From Rhodococcus sp040643435 (GTDB lineage: Bacteria; Actinomycetota; Actinomycetes; Mycobacteriales; Mycobacteriaceae), in contig NZ_JBEYUH010000013.1 of NCBI RefSeq assembly GCF_040643435.1, positions 77,420 to 141,419 of the forward strand: 64,000 nt of DNA, written 5' to 3'. Below are positions 8,766 through 18,317 of this stretch, piece by piece. The notes below the pieces were generated by a model. It ran no database searches. It was given only the letters and a program-made list of their open reading frames with translations, and was not told where the DNA came from. A program made the translations under genes and the position numbers. The number at the start of each line of letters is the position of its first letter. The stretch's first letter is position 1.

Positions 8766-10073
8766 ATGCGGATGGAACGACTCGGCCGCGGCGGCACCGT
8801 CGATCGCGTTCTCGGTGCACTGGCAGCACGCGCCGCGAACCTGGCCATCCCCGCCCCGGCTGCGCTGTCGGGAGAGTGGTTCGGGGCTGCGGCCGTGCTC
8901 GTTCCCTCTGTATCCGTCGAATCGGTCCCCTCGGCGGAAGTCTTCTCACTCCCGGCGGACGGTCCCGTGTCCTGCGGCGACGACGGGCCCCTGATCGGCG
9001 GCGGACGCATCGGCTACCTCGCATATCCGGATCGCATTCCGGAGCACCCCGCTCTACCGCTGGCCGCGAGTGGTTGGACCGACACCGTCCTGCGTCTCGA
9101 CCTCGACGGCTGCTGGTGGTACGAAACCCTCGGCACCGCGCCCTGCCCGGACGATCTCGCATCCGCGGTCCTCGACAGCACCCCTGTGGCCTCCGGGCGT
9201 ATGGCTTCCGACTGGCACATCGAATGGACACCGCCGGTTCGGGAGGAACACCGTCGCGGTGTCGAACGGTGTCTCGACGCTATTCGCGCCGGCGAGGTGT
9301 ACCAGGCGTGCGTGTGCACCCGCTTCACCGGGAGGTGGGGCGGCGATCCGCTGGCATTCTTCGCCGACGGAATCTCTCGGACGGCCCCGGCACGCGCCGC
9401 TTATCTGGAGGGATCCTGGGGTGCCGTCGCGTCGCTGTCGCCCGAACTGTTCGTCTCGCTCCACGGCGACACGATGCGATCGAGTCCGATCAAGGGCACG
9501 CTCCCACGTTCTGCCGACCCCGCCGGCCTGCGGACGTCGGTCAAGGACGTCGCGGAGAACGTGATGATCGTCGACCTCGTCCGCAACGACCTCGGTCGCG
9601 TCGCCGAAACCGGCTCGGTCGAGGTGGAGGATCTGCTGACGGTGCGGTCCGCGCCCGGAGTGTGGCACCTGGTGTCGACCGTCGCAGCGACCCGCCGATC
9701 CGGCGTGACCGTCGCCGACATTCTGGATGCGGCGTTCCCACCCGCTTCCGTGACGGGATGCCCGAAGCTTCGCGCTCGGACGCTGCTCACCCGGTGGGAA
9801 GGTTCCACGCGGGGTGTGTACTGCGGAACCGTGGGCATGACGAGCCCGATCGCCGGCACCGAACTGAACGTCGCGATCCGCACGGTCGAGTTCGGCCACG
9901 ACGACGCGGGCAACGGCGTGTGCGCGCTCGGTGTGGGTGGCGGCATCACGATCGATTCCGATCCCGATACCGAATGGCAGGAATGCCTCGACAAGGCCGC
10001 CAGCATCCTCGCGCTCGGCGATGCCCGGACCGGCCCTCAGCACACCTCGCGCGGGAGGGAAGGCAGCTCGTAG
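8766..10073 (+). CDS. pabB: Aminodeoxychorismate synthase component I
   Basis: A 435-residue chorismate-binding enzyme making 4-amino-4-deoxychorismate for folate synthesis. The C-terminal two thirds holds the family core: GEVYQACVCTRF, SSPIKGTLPR, DLVRNDLGR, PPASVTGCPKLRA, GGGITIDSDPDTEWQEC. PIKGT and the rest fit PabB rather than isochorismate synthase; TrpE is less likely because no trp genes are near. No amidotransferase (pabA) is adjacent. It begins 12 bp after the sigma factor gene and may be read through from it. Its 3' end overlaps the convergent STAND gene by 37 bp. Confidence 0.87.
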   Translation: MRMERLGRGGTVDRVLGALAARAANLAIPAPAALSGEWFGAAAVLVPSVSVESVPSAEVFSLPADGPVSCGDDGPLIGGGRIGYLAYPDRIPEHPALPLAASGWTDTVLRLDLDGCWWYETLGTAPCPDDLASAVLDSTPVASGRMASDWHIEWTPPVREEHRRGVERCLDAIRAGEVYQACVCTRFTGRWGGDPLAFFADGISRTAPARAAYLEGSWGAVASLSPELFVSLHGDTMRSSPIKGTLPRSADPAGLRTSVKDVAENVMIVDLVRNDLGRVAETGSVEVEDLLTVRSAPGVWHLVSTVAATRRSGVTVADILDAAFPPASVTGCPKLRARTLLTRWEGSTRGVYCGTVGMTSPIAGTELNVAIRTVEFGHDDAGNGVCALGVGGGITIDSDPDTEWQECLDKAASILALGDARTGPQHTSRGREGSS

Positions 10074-13000
10074 CGGTCGAGCACCGCCGCGAGGCGCACC
10101 GAGGTGGACCGGCAGATGCGGGCCACGACAGTATCTGCGTCGAGTCCCCACGTGCGGAGCAGACCGTCGCCGCCGCCACCGACGATGGTGCCGTCGGGCG
10201 CGAAGGTGACCTGCCACCTGCCGGTACCCATGTCGGTGACCGGGCCGCCGATCGCGTGCATCGAGTCCGGATCGGCGACATCCCACAGCCGCACGGTGCC
10301 GTCGTCGCTTCCGCTCACCGCGCGAGTGCCGTCCGGGGTGAGCGACACCGAGTAGACCGTGCCGCTGTGGCCGGTCAACCGCGTGTCGCGGGCGACGAAG
10401 TTGCCGGACTCGTCGCGATCCCAGACGACCACGTCGTGATCGTCCCCACCGGTCACGAGCACGTTGCTGTTCCCACCGAAGGCCGCTGCATTCACTCCGG
10501 TGGCGTGCCCGTCGGATACGTCCACACGCTGCGGAGAGCGCGGGTCCGTGACGTCCCAGGCGTAGATCTCGCTGTCGGCGCTCGTGACCACCAGGCTCCG
10601 GCCGTCGGGGCTGATCGTCGCGCTGCGCACGAGGTTCTTCGGACCCTTCAGGGGTTCGCCCCACGGCACGGGATCGGCAGGATCCGCGACGTCCCACAAC
10701 TGCACGGAGAAGTCGTCGGCGCCGGTCACGAGGGTCGTGCCGTCGGGTCCGAACGCGAGTGCGGAGGTGAATCTGGTCGTGAGCGGAACGGGGTCGCCGA
10801 AGGGTTGTGGTGCGGACGGATCGCGCACATCCCACAATTGCACGCTGCCACCCGACGTCGGTGCCGTGGCCAGGATGTTCCCCGAGGGAGACAGCGCGCA
10901 CACGTATGCGCCGCCGAGCGGGCGCGGCAGGGCGATCCCGCCCGCACGATGCCAGTCACCGCCCGCACCGATCCGCCAGAGGGTGACGTCCGGCCCGTAA
11001 CTGCCGGTCGCCACAAGATTCCCGGCACGGTCGATCGCCGGGCGGGTCAGCGCGCCGCGGGCTACCGCCAGTCGGGTCTGCGGCATGGTCCACACCCGCA
11101 CGTTGGAGTCCTGCCCGCCGGTGACGACCGTGTTGCCGGCCGGGCTCACCGCGAGTGTGGGCACGCCACCTCCGTGCCCGGTCAGCGCCGGGCCGATCTC
11201 GTCGAGGGTTCGCGTGGACGGGTCGATGTCCCACAGCTTCGCGGTGCCGTCCCACGAGGCACTCGCCAAGGTGCGCCCGTCGGGCAGGAACGCGATGTTC
11301 CAGACACCGCCGGTGTGTGCATTCGTCGGCGCTCCCAGCCGACGGACATTGCGCGGATCGGTGGCGTCGAACAGGTGCAACATACCGTCGTCACTGCTCG
11401 CCGCGAGGAGCGTTCCGTCACCGTTGAAGCTCACCGAATGTGCGACGTCTCCGAATCCGGTGAGAGGTTCGCCGAGCGGCACGGGCCTCGACGGCGTGCT
11501 CACATCCCACAGCCGCACGGTGCGGTCGTCGCTCGAAGTGGCGAGGATCTGCCCTCCGGGTCTGAAGGCCACCGTGCGGACACCGCCGTCGTGTTCGTCG
11601 ATCAGGGTGACCGGGAACCGTCCCGATGCAGGATCCGAGGTATCTACGAGCGCGACCCGTCCGTCGTCGTACGGCACCGCAAGCACACGTCCCGTGGGCG
11701 AGAAGCGCACATTGTGCACGGCGCCCTCTGCGTAGACCTGCCGGTCGAGGACCACCCGCGGCGCAGACCGATCCGCCACGTCGTAGATCCACACACCGCC
11801 GTCACCTGCACCTATCGCGAGGAAACGGCCGTCCGGACCGAACGACACCGAGGCCATGTACTTCGTCGAGAGCTGGAGCGGTGCACCCACGGCGGCCGGC
11901 TCGTCACCGTCGAGCGACCACAGGCGAACCGTGCCGTCGTCGCTGGCGGAGGCGAGGGTGGATCCGTCCGGCGACACGACGACGCCGTAGACCGGACCGC
12001 TGTGGCCACTCAGGGTGTAGGCAAGGGGCACGGCCTGGCTGGCGATGAGCCTGGAATACGCCACCGGACTGTCCGGCTGGAGTTCGGCCGCGGCGAGCGC
12101 CAGGTTTGCCGAGGTGGTGGGGTCGTCCTGTCGTAGCGAATCGGACAGCGCGACGATCTGCTGGAACTGTGCGGCGCTCCGCTCGGTCTCGGCGCGACCC
12201 TTCGCGTCCCAGGCGAGACCCGTCATCACGAACGCGACGATCGTGGACAGCGCCAACGCGGTGATAGCGACGTGGCGCCGGCGCAACTGGCGGACGATCT
12301 GTTTCCGGGAGGCGTCGAGGAAGGCCACGGCAGTGGGGCTGAGGGCGAGCGGTCCGCGTCGACCACCGGATGTTCCGGCGGACGCGAGATGCGGATACTG
12401 CTCGGCCACGACATCCATGCGTCCGCGCTGGTAGAGCAGTTCCTTGTTACGCCCGGATTCGAGCCACGTCGACGCGTCCGCCTCGATCTGCTGCCGCAGG
12501 GCGGCGCCGGCCCGGTCGTGCTGGAGCCACGACTTGAGGCGGGGCCACGCCTCGATCACGGCGTCGTGGATGAGTTCGACACAATCGGCATCGACGACGA
12601 GTACCCGCGCCGACACGAAATGGTCGAGGACGCGCTTGGCCGTGCCACGGTCCTCGCCTCCCACCGCGAGCAGTTCGTTCAACGGTCTCGCGATCTTGAC
12701 GTCGGTGCCGGTCGCGGTGACGTAGACCAGGTGGACGAGCATCGCTCGGGCACAGGTCCGGTCGGCGGCGTCGGAGAGGCTCTCCCATGCCCGTTCCGCA
12801 CCCGCGGCGACGGATCCGCGGACACCACCGGTGGCGCGATATGCCGCGACGGTGAGCGCCCCACCGCTGCGCTTGTCCCACAACGAGTCGAGCAGGTGGG
12901 ACAGCAGGGGAAGCTCGGTTCCGCTGATCTCCCCCTCGGCCAGACCGGTGAGGTCGTGGAGGATGAGGTCGACGAGACCGGTCTCGAGCCGGAGCCCCAC

Positions 13001-14011
13001 GAGCTTGGCCGGCGCGGTGATCACCTCGACGAGATCGTCGCGGTCGAGTGGCTGAACCGTCTTGGTCCGCCGTTCCAGTGCACGGGCGAGCACCGGGTTG
13101 GCCACCGCCTGGTCGTAGAAGTCCGAACGCATCGTCGCTACGACGAGGGCAGGAGCATCACCGTCGACACCGGTCGAGGCGGTCTCGAGCAAGGTCAGGA
13201 ACTCGTTGCGGAGGCCGCTGTCGGGGCAGTGGGTGAACAACTCCTCGATCTGATCCACGACGATGAGCAGCAGCGACGACGAGGTCCGCGTGCTCGCAGC
13301 CCGCAGGGCCGCATGGACGGCATCGTGGTCGGCGGGATCGCTCACCTCTGCCAGTTCGGGGATCGCATCGACCAGCCGGGTCACCGGGTCGGCACCGGGC
13401 GTGATGACCACCGGATGGCAATCCGGCGCCGAACACAGCAGCGGGATGAGACCGGCCTGCACGAGCGAGGACTTCCCGACGCCGGAGGCGCCGGTGACCA
13501 CGACGGGTCCCTGCCCGTGGGATGCCGTCACCACGTCGGCGAGGCTGCGGACACTCTGGGTCCGCCCGAAGAACAGCCGGGCGTCGTTCTGCCGGTACGA
13601 CGCGAGGCCCTTGTAAGGCCGGATGCCGGGCGGCACTGCGGCAGCAGGCGCCTCCTTCGTGCGCGGGGCGTTCGTCTGCCCGCGCGCAGCCTTCCACCAG
13701 TTCTCCCACTGCTTCAGTGAGTACAGACCCGGGGCCGGCGGTTCGGCGTTGAGTTCCCGCGCCGCGCGAATGAGCACTACGAGCACCGGATGCACCGACT
13801 CGAAGTTGGCGGGCATCCGGGTGCCACTGCGCCAGTCGCTCACCCGCTGGACGGATACCGTTCGGTCGCTACCCAATGTCCGGGTGACTGCCGATGCCTC
13901 CGACACGACCTTCTTGAGGGCAGGACGACCGGCTGCCGCGAACAGCATCCGGAGCTGGTCGGCGAAGAACTGTCGCTGCGTCGACCCTGGCTTCTCGCCG
14001 GTGTCTCCCAT
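10037..14011 (-). CDS. nSTAND1 ATPase with HTH, membrane helix and 14 WD40 repeats
   Basis: A 1324-residue signal-transduction ATPase. In order: an N-terminal helix-turn-helix-like region (about 15-95) and the nSTAND entry motif RPYKGLASYRQNDARLFFGR (131-150). Walker A is GASGVGKSS (174-182) and Walker B LLLIVVDQIEE (247-257). A winged-helix-like stretch is followed by one membrane helix (about 581-600) after a basic patch. From about 660 to the end I count 14 WD40 units, enough for two seven-bladed propellers. STAND proteins act as ligand-triggered switches, many in stress or anti-phage responses; no effector enzyme is visible here. It is absent from the mycobacterial version of this neighbourhood as I recall it. 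Confidence 0.88.
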   Translation of the reverse strand: MGDTGEKPGSTQRQFFADQLRMLFAAAGRPALKKVVSEASAVTRTLGSDRTVSVQRVSDWRSGTRMPANFESVHPVLVVLIRAARELNAEPPAPGLYSLKQWENWWKAARGQTNAPRTKEAPAAAVPPGIRPYKGLASYRQNDARLFFGRTQSVRSLADVVTASHGQGPVVVTGASGVGKSSLVQAGLIPLLCSAPDCHPVVITPGADPVTRLVDAIPELAEVSDPADHDAVHAALRAASTRTSSSLLLIVVDQIEELFTHCPDSGLRNEFLTLLETASTGVDGDAPALVVATMRSDFYDQAVANPVLARALERRTKTVQPLDRDDLVEVITAPAKLVGLRLETGLVDLILHDLTGLAEGEISGTELPLLSHLLDSLWDKRSGGALTVAAYRATGGVRGSVAAGAERAWESLSDAADRTCARAMLVHLVYVTATGTDVKIARPLNELLAVGGEDRGTAKRVLDHFVSARVLVVDADCVELIHDAVIEAWPRLKSWLQHDRAGAALRQQIEADASTWLESGRNKELLYQRGRMDVVAEQYPHLASAGTSGGRRGPLALSPTAVAFLDASRKQIVRQLRRRHVAITALALSTIVAFVMTGLAWDAKGRAETERSAAQFQQIVALSDSLRQDDPTTSANLALAAAELQPDSPVAYSRLIASQAVPLAYTLSGHSGPVYGVVVSPDGSTLASASDDGTVRLWSLDGDEPAAVGAPLQLSTKYMASVSFGPDGRFLAIGAGDGGVWIYDVADRSAPRVVLDRQVYAEGAVHNVRFSPTGRVLAVPYDDGRVALVDTSDPASGRFPVTLIDEHDGGVRTVAFRPGGQILATSSDDRTVRLWDVSTPSRPVPLGEPLTGFGDVAHSVSFNGDGTLLAASSDDGMLHLFDATDPRNVRRLGAPTNAHTGGVWNIAFLPDGRTLASASWDGTAKLWDIDPSTRTLDEIGPALTGHGGGVPTLAVSPAGNTVVTGGQDSNVRVWTMPQTRLAVARGALTRPAIDRAGNLVATGSYGPDVTLWRIGAGGDWHRAGGIALPRPLGGAYVCALSPSGNILATAPTSGGSVQLWDVRDPSAPQPFGDPVPLTTRFTSALAFGPDGTTLVTGADDFSVQLWDVADPADPVPWGEPLKGPKNLVRSATISPDGRSLVVTSADSEIYAWDVTDPRSPQRVDVSDGHATGVNAAAFGGNSNVLVTGGDDHDVVVWDRDESGNFVARDTRLTGHSGTVYSVSLTPDGTRAVSGSDDGTVRLWDVADPDSMHAIGGPVTDMGTGRWQVTFAPDGTIVGGGGDGLLRTWGLDADTVVARICRSTSVRLAAVLDRYELPSLPREVC

Positions 14012-14157
14012 CCGTTCCGCGCCCCTCGTACTCCGTTCCCCGCCCGAAATCGTCCGCTGCGGAAAAATTCCTCACCATGCCTGAGCAGGGATGATACCGC
14101 TTCCGCGCCGATCGGTATTTTTCTCCTCCCAGTGCGGCACGACAGAGTGGTGATCAC

Positions 14158-14288
14158 GCAAGGTTCCACCTTGCAGCGTGGGGCGGGGGCCTCCACGCCG
14201 ATAGGGACTGACGAGGGGTAGTTCCGGGTCGGCGTGGAGGCAGGCTCCGCCCCCATACTCTCGGCCCCGCTTCTGCGGGGCTTTCGCG
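14158..14288 (+). ncRNA. Candidate rod-shaped structured RNA
   Basis: The 286-bp gene-free gap folds strongly. There is a small hairpin (arms 14158-14164 and 14168-14174). A long rod follows: 7-bp arms 14180-14186 and 14247-14253, an internal loop, a perfect 13-bp helix (14189-14201 with 14229-14241), and a 6-bp inner helix (14204-14209 with 14220-14225, one G-U). A terminator hairpin comes next at 14264-14281. Such nested pairing is not expected of a passive spacer. Orientation is taken from the TTTCG tail after the terminator; the 5' end is unknown. It matches no RNA family I can recall with confidence. Confidence 0.55.
14264..14284 (+). terminator. Intrinsic terminator after the candidate RNA
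   Basis: GCCCCGC-TTCT-GCGGGGC followed by TTT on the plus strand. The helix could also end the convergent AGCS transporter transcript on the minus strand (stop codon at 14298), so it may act both ways. Confidence 0.7.
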
Positions 14289-14297
14289 TATCCCCGC

Positions 14298-15701
14298 CTA
14301 CTTCACGACGTCCGGATCATCCGTGGCGGCGGGAGTGCCCAACAGATACGGATCGCGATCGAGATAGGCCTTCGTCTCGCGGGCGATCAGACCCGACAGC
14401 ACCAGCAGGCCGATCAGGTTCGGCAACGCCATGAGTCCGTTCATCACGTCGGAGAAGTTCCACACCACTTCGAGCTGAGTGGTCGCCCCGATGAACACCA
14501 CCGCCACGAAGACGGCGCGATAGGGCACCACACCCCGGCGACCGACGAGCCGCTCGACGCAGCGCTCGCCGTAGTACGACCAGCCGAGGATGGTCGAGAA
14601 CGCGAAGAACACGACCGAGATCGCCACGATCCAGCCGCCCCACTCGCCGCCGAGACCGTCGGAGAAGGCCGTCGAGGTCATCGTCGCGCCCTGCTCCCCC
14701 GACTTCCATGCACCCGTGGTGATGATCACCAGACCGGTGAAGGTGACGACGATGATCGTGTCGATGAAGGTCTGCGTCATCGACACGAGTCCCTGACGGA
14801 CGGGATGGGAGGTCCGGGCCGCTGCGGCGGCGATCGCCGCGCTGCCCATACCCGACTCGTTGGAGAAAATGCCGCGGGCGACGCCGTAACGCAGAGCGAT
14901 CATGAAGACCGAGCCGATGAAACCGCCGGTGGCCGCGGTGCCGGTGAACGCATCGGCGAAGACGAGCGCAAACGCACCAGGAACCTCGCCGATGTTGAGC
15001 GCGAGGACGAGGGTGCCGGCCCCGACGTAGAGCAGGATCATGGCCGGGACGAAACCGGCGGTGACCCTGCCGATGGACTTGATACCGCCGAGGAGGACCG
15101 CGGCGGCGAGCACCGTCATGATCACGCCACTGAGCCAGGTCGGTACGCCGAAGGTGTCGTCGAGCTGGGTGGCGACGGTGTTCGCCTGCGTCATGTTGCC
15201 GATACCGAAGCTCGCGAGCACCGCGAACACCGCGAACATCAGGCTCAGGACCAATCCGAATTTGTTGGGGATCGCGCGAGCGAGGTAGTACTGCGGACCA
15301 CCACTCTGCTCACCCTTGGCATCGGTGGTGCGGAACTTCACGCCGAGGAACGCCTCCGAGTACTTGCTGGCCATACCCACCAAGCCGGTGATCCACATCC
15401 AGAACAGCGCACCCGGCCCACCGAAGTAGATCGCCGTGGCGACACCGGCGATGTTGCCCACACCCACCGTTGCCGCCAACGCGGTGGTCAAGGCCTGGTA
15501 CTGGGAGATATCACCTTCGGTGGCGTCGGCGTCGTGGCGAGTGATCAAGCCCAGTCGCAGCGCGGGCCCCAACTTGCGGAACTGGATGCCCCGCAGCCGG
15601 ACCGTGAGCACCACACCCGTCCCCAGCAGCAGCGGAATGAGCAGATACGGCCCCCACACCACCCCGGCCACCTCGACGAGGAAATCGTTCACCGAATCCA
15701 T
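14298..15701 (-). CDS. Alanine/glycine:cation symporter (AGCS family)
   Basis: A 467-residue membrane transporter importing alanine or glycine with sodium or protons. Family motifs include ATVGVGNIAGVATAIYFGGPGALFWMW and GIFSNESGMGSAA; hydrophobic helices run throughout. The ATG at 15701 (MDSVNDFLVEVAGVVWG) was chosen over an upstream in-frame ATG because AGGAGGAC lies 7-8 nt before it. No riboswitch is evident in the short upstream region. It stands alone, followed by the structured RNA region. Confidence 0.93.
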   Translation of the reverse strand: MDSVNDFLVEVAGVVWGPYLLIPLLLGTGVVLTVRLRGIQFRKLGPALRLGLITRHDADATEGDISQYQALTTALAATVGVGNIAGVATAIYFGGPGALFWMWITGLVGMASKYSEAFLGVKFRTTDAKGEQSGGPQYYLARAIPNKFGLVLSLMFAVFAVLASFGIGNMTQANTVATQLDDTFGVPTWLSGVIMTVLAAAVLLGGIKSIGRVTAGFVPAMILLYVGAGTLVLALNIGEVPGAFALVFADAFTGTAATGGFIGSVFMIALRYGVARGIFSNESGMGSAAIAAAAARTSHPVRQGLVSMTQTFIDTIIVVTFTGLVIITTGAWKSGEQGATMTSTAFSDGLGGEWGGWIVAISVVFFAFSTILGWSYYGERCVERLVGRRGVVPYRAVFVAVVFIGATTQLEVVWNFSDVMNGLMALPNLIGLLVLSGLIARETKAYLDRDPYLLGTPAATDDPDVVK

Positions 15702-15845
15702 CCGCGTCCTCCTGATCGTCCGATGCCACGAGCAGCGTTCCACCGGCCGGTTCCGGCGACGCCTGTGCCCGGGACCCGGCAGAGTCTAAGCGCCCGTGGC
15801 ACTGAGTGACACCCATCCCCACCAGGTGTCCGTTATGCGCCTTTC

Positions 15846-16733
15846 TCAGGTGCGACGTGCTTCCAGCACCGCGTCGTAGAGCTCACGCTTCGACACAGAC
15901 GCGCCGGACGACTTCGACGCCGACTCGGCGACATGTGCGCAGGCGTCCTTCAACCGCATCCCGTCCGCGACCATCCGTTCCACCTCGTCGACGAGATCGC
16001 CAGGGTCTGCGGCGACCGCGACCGCACCCTCGACGACGACGGTGATCTCGCCGCGTGCACCCTCGACTGCCCATGCGGCGAGTTCCGCGAGCGTCCCCCG
16101 CCGAACCTCTTCGTAGGTCTTGGTGAGCTCACGGCACACAGCGGCACGACGCGTACCACCGAGCACGTCCACGGCGTCGGCCAGGCACGCCGCGAGCCGG
16201 TGCGGCGCCTCGAAGAACACCACCGCGCGGGGCTCGTGCACGAGAGTGGACAGCCACGCCCGGCGCTGACCGGGTTTGCGCGGCGGGAAACCGTCGAAGC
16301 AGAACCGCTCGACGGGCAGGCCCGACAGCGCGAGAGCAGTCGTGACGGCAGAGGGACCCGGCAAGCACGTCACCGGCAGTCCGGCCTCGACGCACGCGGC
16401 GACGAGGCGGTAACCGGGATCGCTCACCGACGGCATGCCCGCATCGGTGACGAGCAGGACGGTACGGCCTTCCTCTATATCGGAGACCAGGCCCGGCAAC
16501 CTCGACACCTCGACCTGGTCGTAGAAGCTCACGACCCGCCCGGTGATCGTGACGTCGAGCGCCGCGGCGAGCGCACGGGTACGGCGGGTGTCCTCCGCTG
16601 CGATCACATCGGCGGTTCCGAGAGCGTCGCGAAGCCGTGCCGACGCGTCTCGCACGTCGCCCATCGGAGTTGCGGCCAGCGTCAGCCGGCCCTCTGCCTC
16701 ATTCGCGCCCTGGACCGATTTGGCTGCCTGCAT
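15846..16733 (-). CDS. rsmI: 16S rRNA (cytidine-1402-2'-O)-methyltransferase
   Basis: A 295-residue tetrapyrrole-methylase-fold enzyme that 2'-O-methylates C1402 in the ribosomal decoding centre. Motifs: TLAATPMGDVRDAS at the start, ADVIAAEDTRRT, VLLVTDAGMPSVSDPGYRLV, LPGPSAVTTALALSGLP and FEAPHRL. The ATG giving MQAAKSVQG precedes the core closely; a longer in-frame start would run into the divergent pmt gene. The rsmI/pmt divergent pair is conserved in mycobacteria. Confidence 0.95.
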   Translation of the reverse strand: MQAAKSVQGANEAEGRLTLAATPMGDVRDASARLRDALGTADVIAAEDTRRTRALAAALDVTITGRVVSFYDQVEVSRLPGLVSDIEEGRTVLLVTDAGMPSVSDPGYRLVAACVEAGLPVTCLPGPSAVTTALALSGLPVERFCFDGFPPRKPGQRRAWLSTLVHEPRAVVFFEAPHRLAACLADAVDVLGGTRRAAVCRELTKTYEEVRRGTLAELAAWAVEGARGEITVVVEGAVAVAADPGDLVDEVERMVADGMRLKDACAHVAESASKSSGASVSKRELYDAVLEARRT

Positions 16734-16756
16734 ACGGCTCAGCCTACGATCGGGTG

Positions 16757-18310
16757 GTGACCGTGACGGACCGCAGCCCTTCCGAGGCCCCGGACCGGCG
16801 TCTTCTCGGTCCCGGCCCACTCGTGCCCGGCCCCGAACCCCTACCCGGCGACCGGGCGCGGGGCTGGATCGTCACCGCCTTCGTCACGGCCCTCGCCGCG
16901 ATCACGCGGTTCACAATGCTCAACTACCCCACCGACGCCAAGACGCCGGTCTTCGACGAGAAGCACTACGCGCCGCAGGGCTGGCAGGTGCTCACCGGTG
17001 GCTGGATCGAGGACAACCCGGGTTACGGGCTCGTCGTGCATCCGCCCGTCGGTAAACAGATGATCGCCCTCGGCGAGGCACTCTTCGGTTACACCGCGTG
17101 GGGCTGGCGGTTCTCGGCCGCGGTGGCCGGAGTCGTGCTCGTCCTGCTGGTCGTTCGCATCGTGCGGCGAATGACCCGATCGACGATGCTCGGTGCGATC
17201 GCGGGTCTGCTGCTCGTCGTCGACGGGGTGACCTTCGTGTCGTCCCGACTCGGCATGCTCGACATCTTCCAAGCGGTCTTCGTCGTTGCGGCCTTCGGTT
17301 GCCTGATCGTCGACCGCGACGACATGCGGGCCCGCATGGCGCGCGTCCACGCCGAGGGACGTGTCCTCGACAGCCTGTGGGGTCCGCGATTCGGTGTGCG
17401 GTGGTGGCGTTTCGGCGCGGGCGTCCTGCTAGGCCTGGCGTTGGGCACGAAATGGTCCGGCTTGTATTTCATCGCGTTCTTCGGGCTGATGTCGGTGGCT
17501 TTCGACCTTGCGACCCGACGCGCCTACGGGGTTCGGCGTCCGTGGGTGGGAACGGCACTGCGCGACATCGGTCCGGCGCTGTATGCCCTCGTACTGATTC
17601 CGCTCGGGGTGTACCTGTCGACCTATTGGGCGTGGTTCGCGAGCGAGACCGGCGTCTACCGCCATGCGGTCGGCACCCGGATCGGCCACGACGGAATGTT
17701 CTCCTTCGCGCCCGACGCGCTGCGATCACTGTGGTACTACAGCGCGAGCGTCCTCGAGTTCCACTCCGGCCTGACGAATTCGGCGGGCAATCAGCATCCG
17801 TGGGAGTCGAAGCCGTGGACGTGGCCAATGGGGTTGCGTCCGATGCTGTACTACTTCGCCGAGGGGGAGCAGATCGGTGGGTGCGGCGCAGAGCAGTGCG
17901 TCAAGGCGGTCATGCTCGTCGGCACTCCGGCTCTGTGGTGGGTCTCGCTGCCGGTCCTCGGATGGGGACTGTGGCAGGTGCTCGTCCGGCGCGACTGGCG
18001 GTGGGCCGCCGTCCTCACCGGATACGGCGCCGGGATTCTGCCCTGGTTCGCGAGCCTCGACCGGCAGATGTACTACTTCTATGCGGTGCCGATGGCACCC
18101 TTCCTCGTCATGGGCATCGCGCTCGTCCTCGGCGACATCCTCGGTTCGCCACATGCACCGAAGGAGCGAAGGGCGACAGGGCTACTCGTCGTATGCCTGT
18201 ATATCGGGCTCGTCGTGGCGAACTTCGTGTGGTTGTGGCCGATCCTCACAGCCATGCCGCTGACCCCGGAACAGTGGAACGACCAGCTGTGGTTACCGAG
18301 TTGGCGGTGA
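16757..18310 (+). CDS. pmt: Protein O-mannosyltransferase (GT39 family)
   Basis: A 517-residue multi-pass glycosyltransferase that mannosylates Ser/Thr of exported proteins from polyprenyl-phosphomannose, coupled to Sec export. FDEKHYAPQGWQ in the first extracytoplasmic loop carries the DE catalytic motif of the family. Many hydrophobic helices follow, and GNQHPWESKPWTWPMGLRP matches the conserved luminal segment. The start is one of three nearby GTG codons (16754, 16757, 16763); I chose the middle one without strong evidence. Length is close to M. tuberculosis Rv1002c. Confidence 0.93.
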   Translation: MTVTDRSPSEAPDRRLLGPGPLVPGPEPLPGDRARGWIVTAFVTALAAITRFTMLNYPTDAKTPVFDEKHYAPQGWQVLTGGWIEDNPGYGLVVHPPVGKQMIALGEALFGYTAWGWRFSAAVAGVVLVLLVVRIVRRMTRSTMLGAIAGLLLVVDGVTFVSSRLGMLDIFQAVFVVAAFGCLIVDRDDMRARMARVHAEGRVLDSLWGPRFGVRWWRFGAGVLLGLALGTKWSGLYFIAFFGLMSVAFDLATRRAYGVRRPWVGTALRDIGPALYALVLIPLGVYLSTYWAWFASETGVYRHAVGTRIGHDGMFSFAPDALRSLWYYSASVLEFHSGLTNSAGNQHPWESKPWTWPMGLRPMLYYFAEGEQIGGCGAEQCVKAVMLVGTPALWWVSLPVLGWGLWQVLVRRDWRWAAVLTGYGAGILPWFASLDRQMYYFYAVPMAPFLVMGIALVLGDILGSPHAPKERRATGLLVVCLYIGLVVANFVWLWPILTAMPLTPEQWNDQLWLPSWR

Positions 18311-18317
18311 GCGGCTG

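Noticed and set aside
8876..12136. A very long open frame on the plus strand (over 1000 codons) across pabB and the WD40 gene
   Set aside because: It has no recognisable domains, is Arg/Pro/Gly-rich as expected for a GC-biased shadow, and lies across two well-supported genes in other frames.
14158..14288. 6C RNA, 4.5S RNA or tmRNA
   Set aside because: No C-run loops, no SRP tetraloop sequence, no tag-peptide region; kept only as an unassigned structured RNA.
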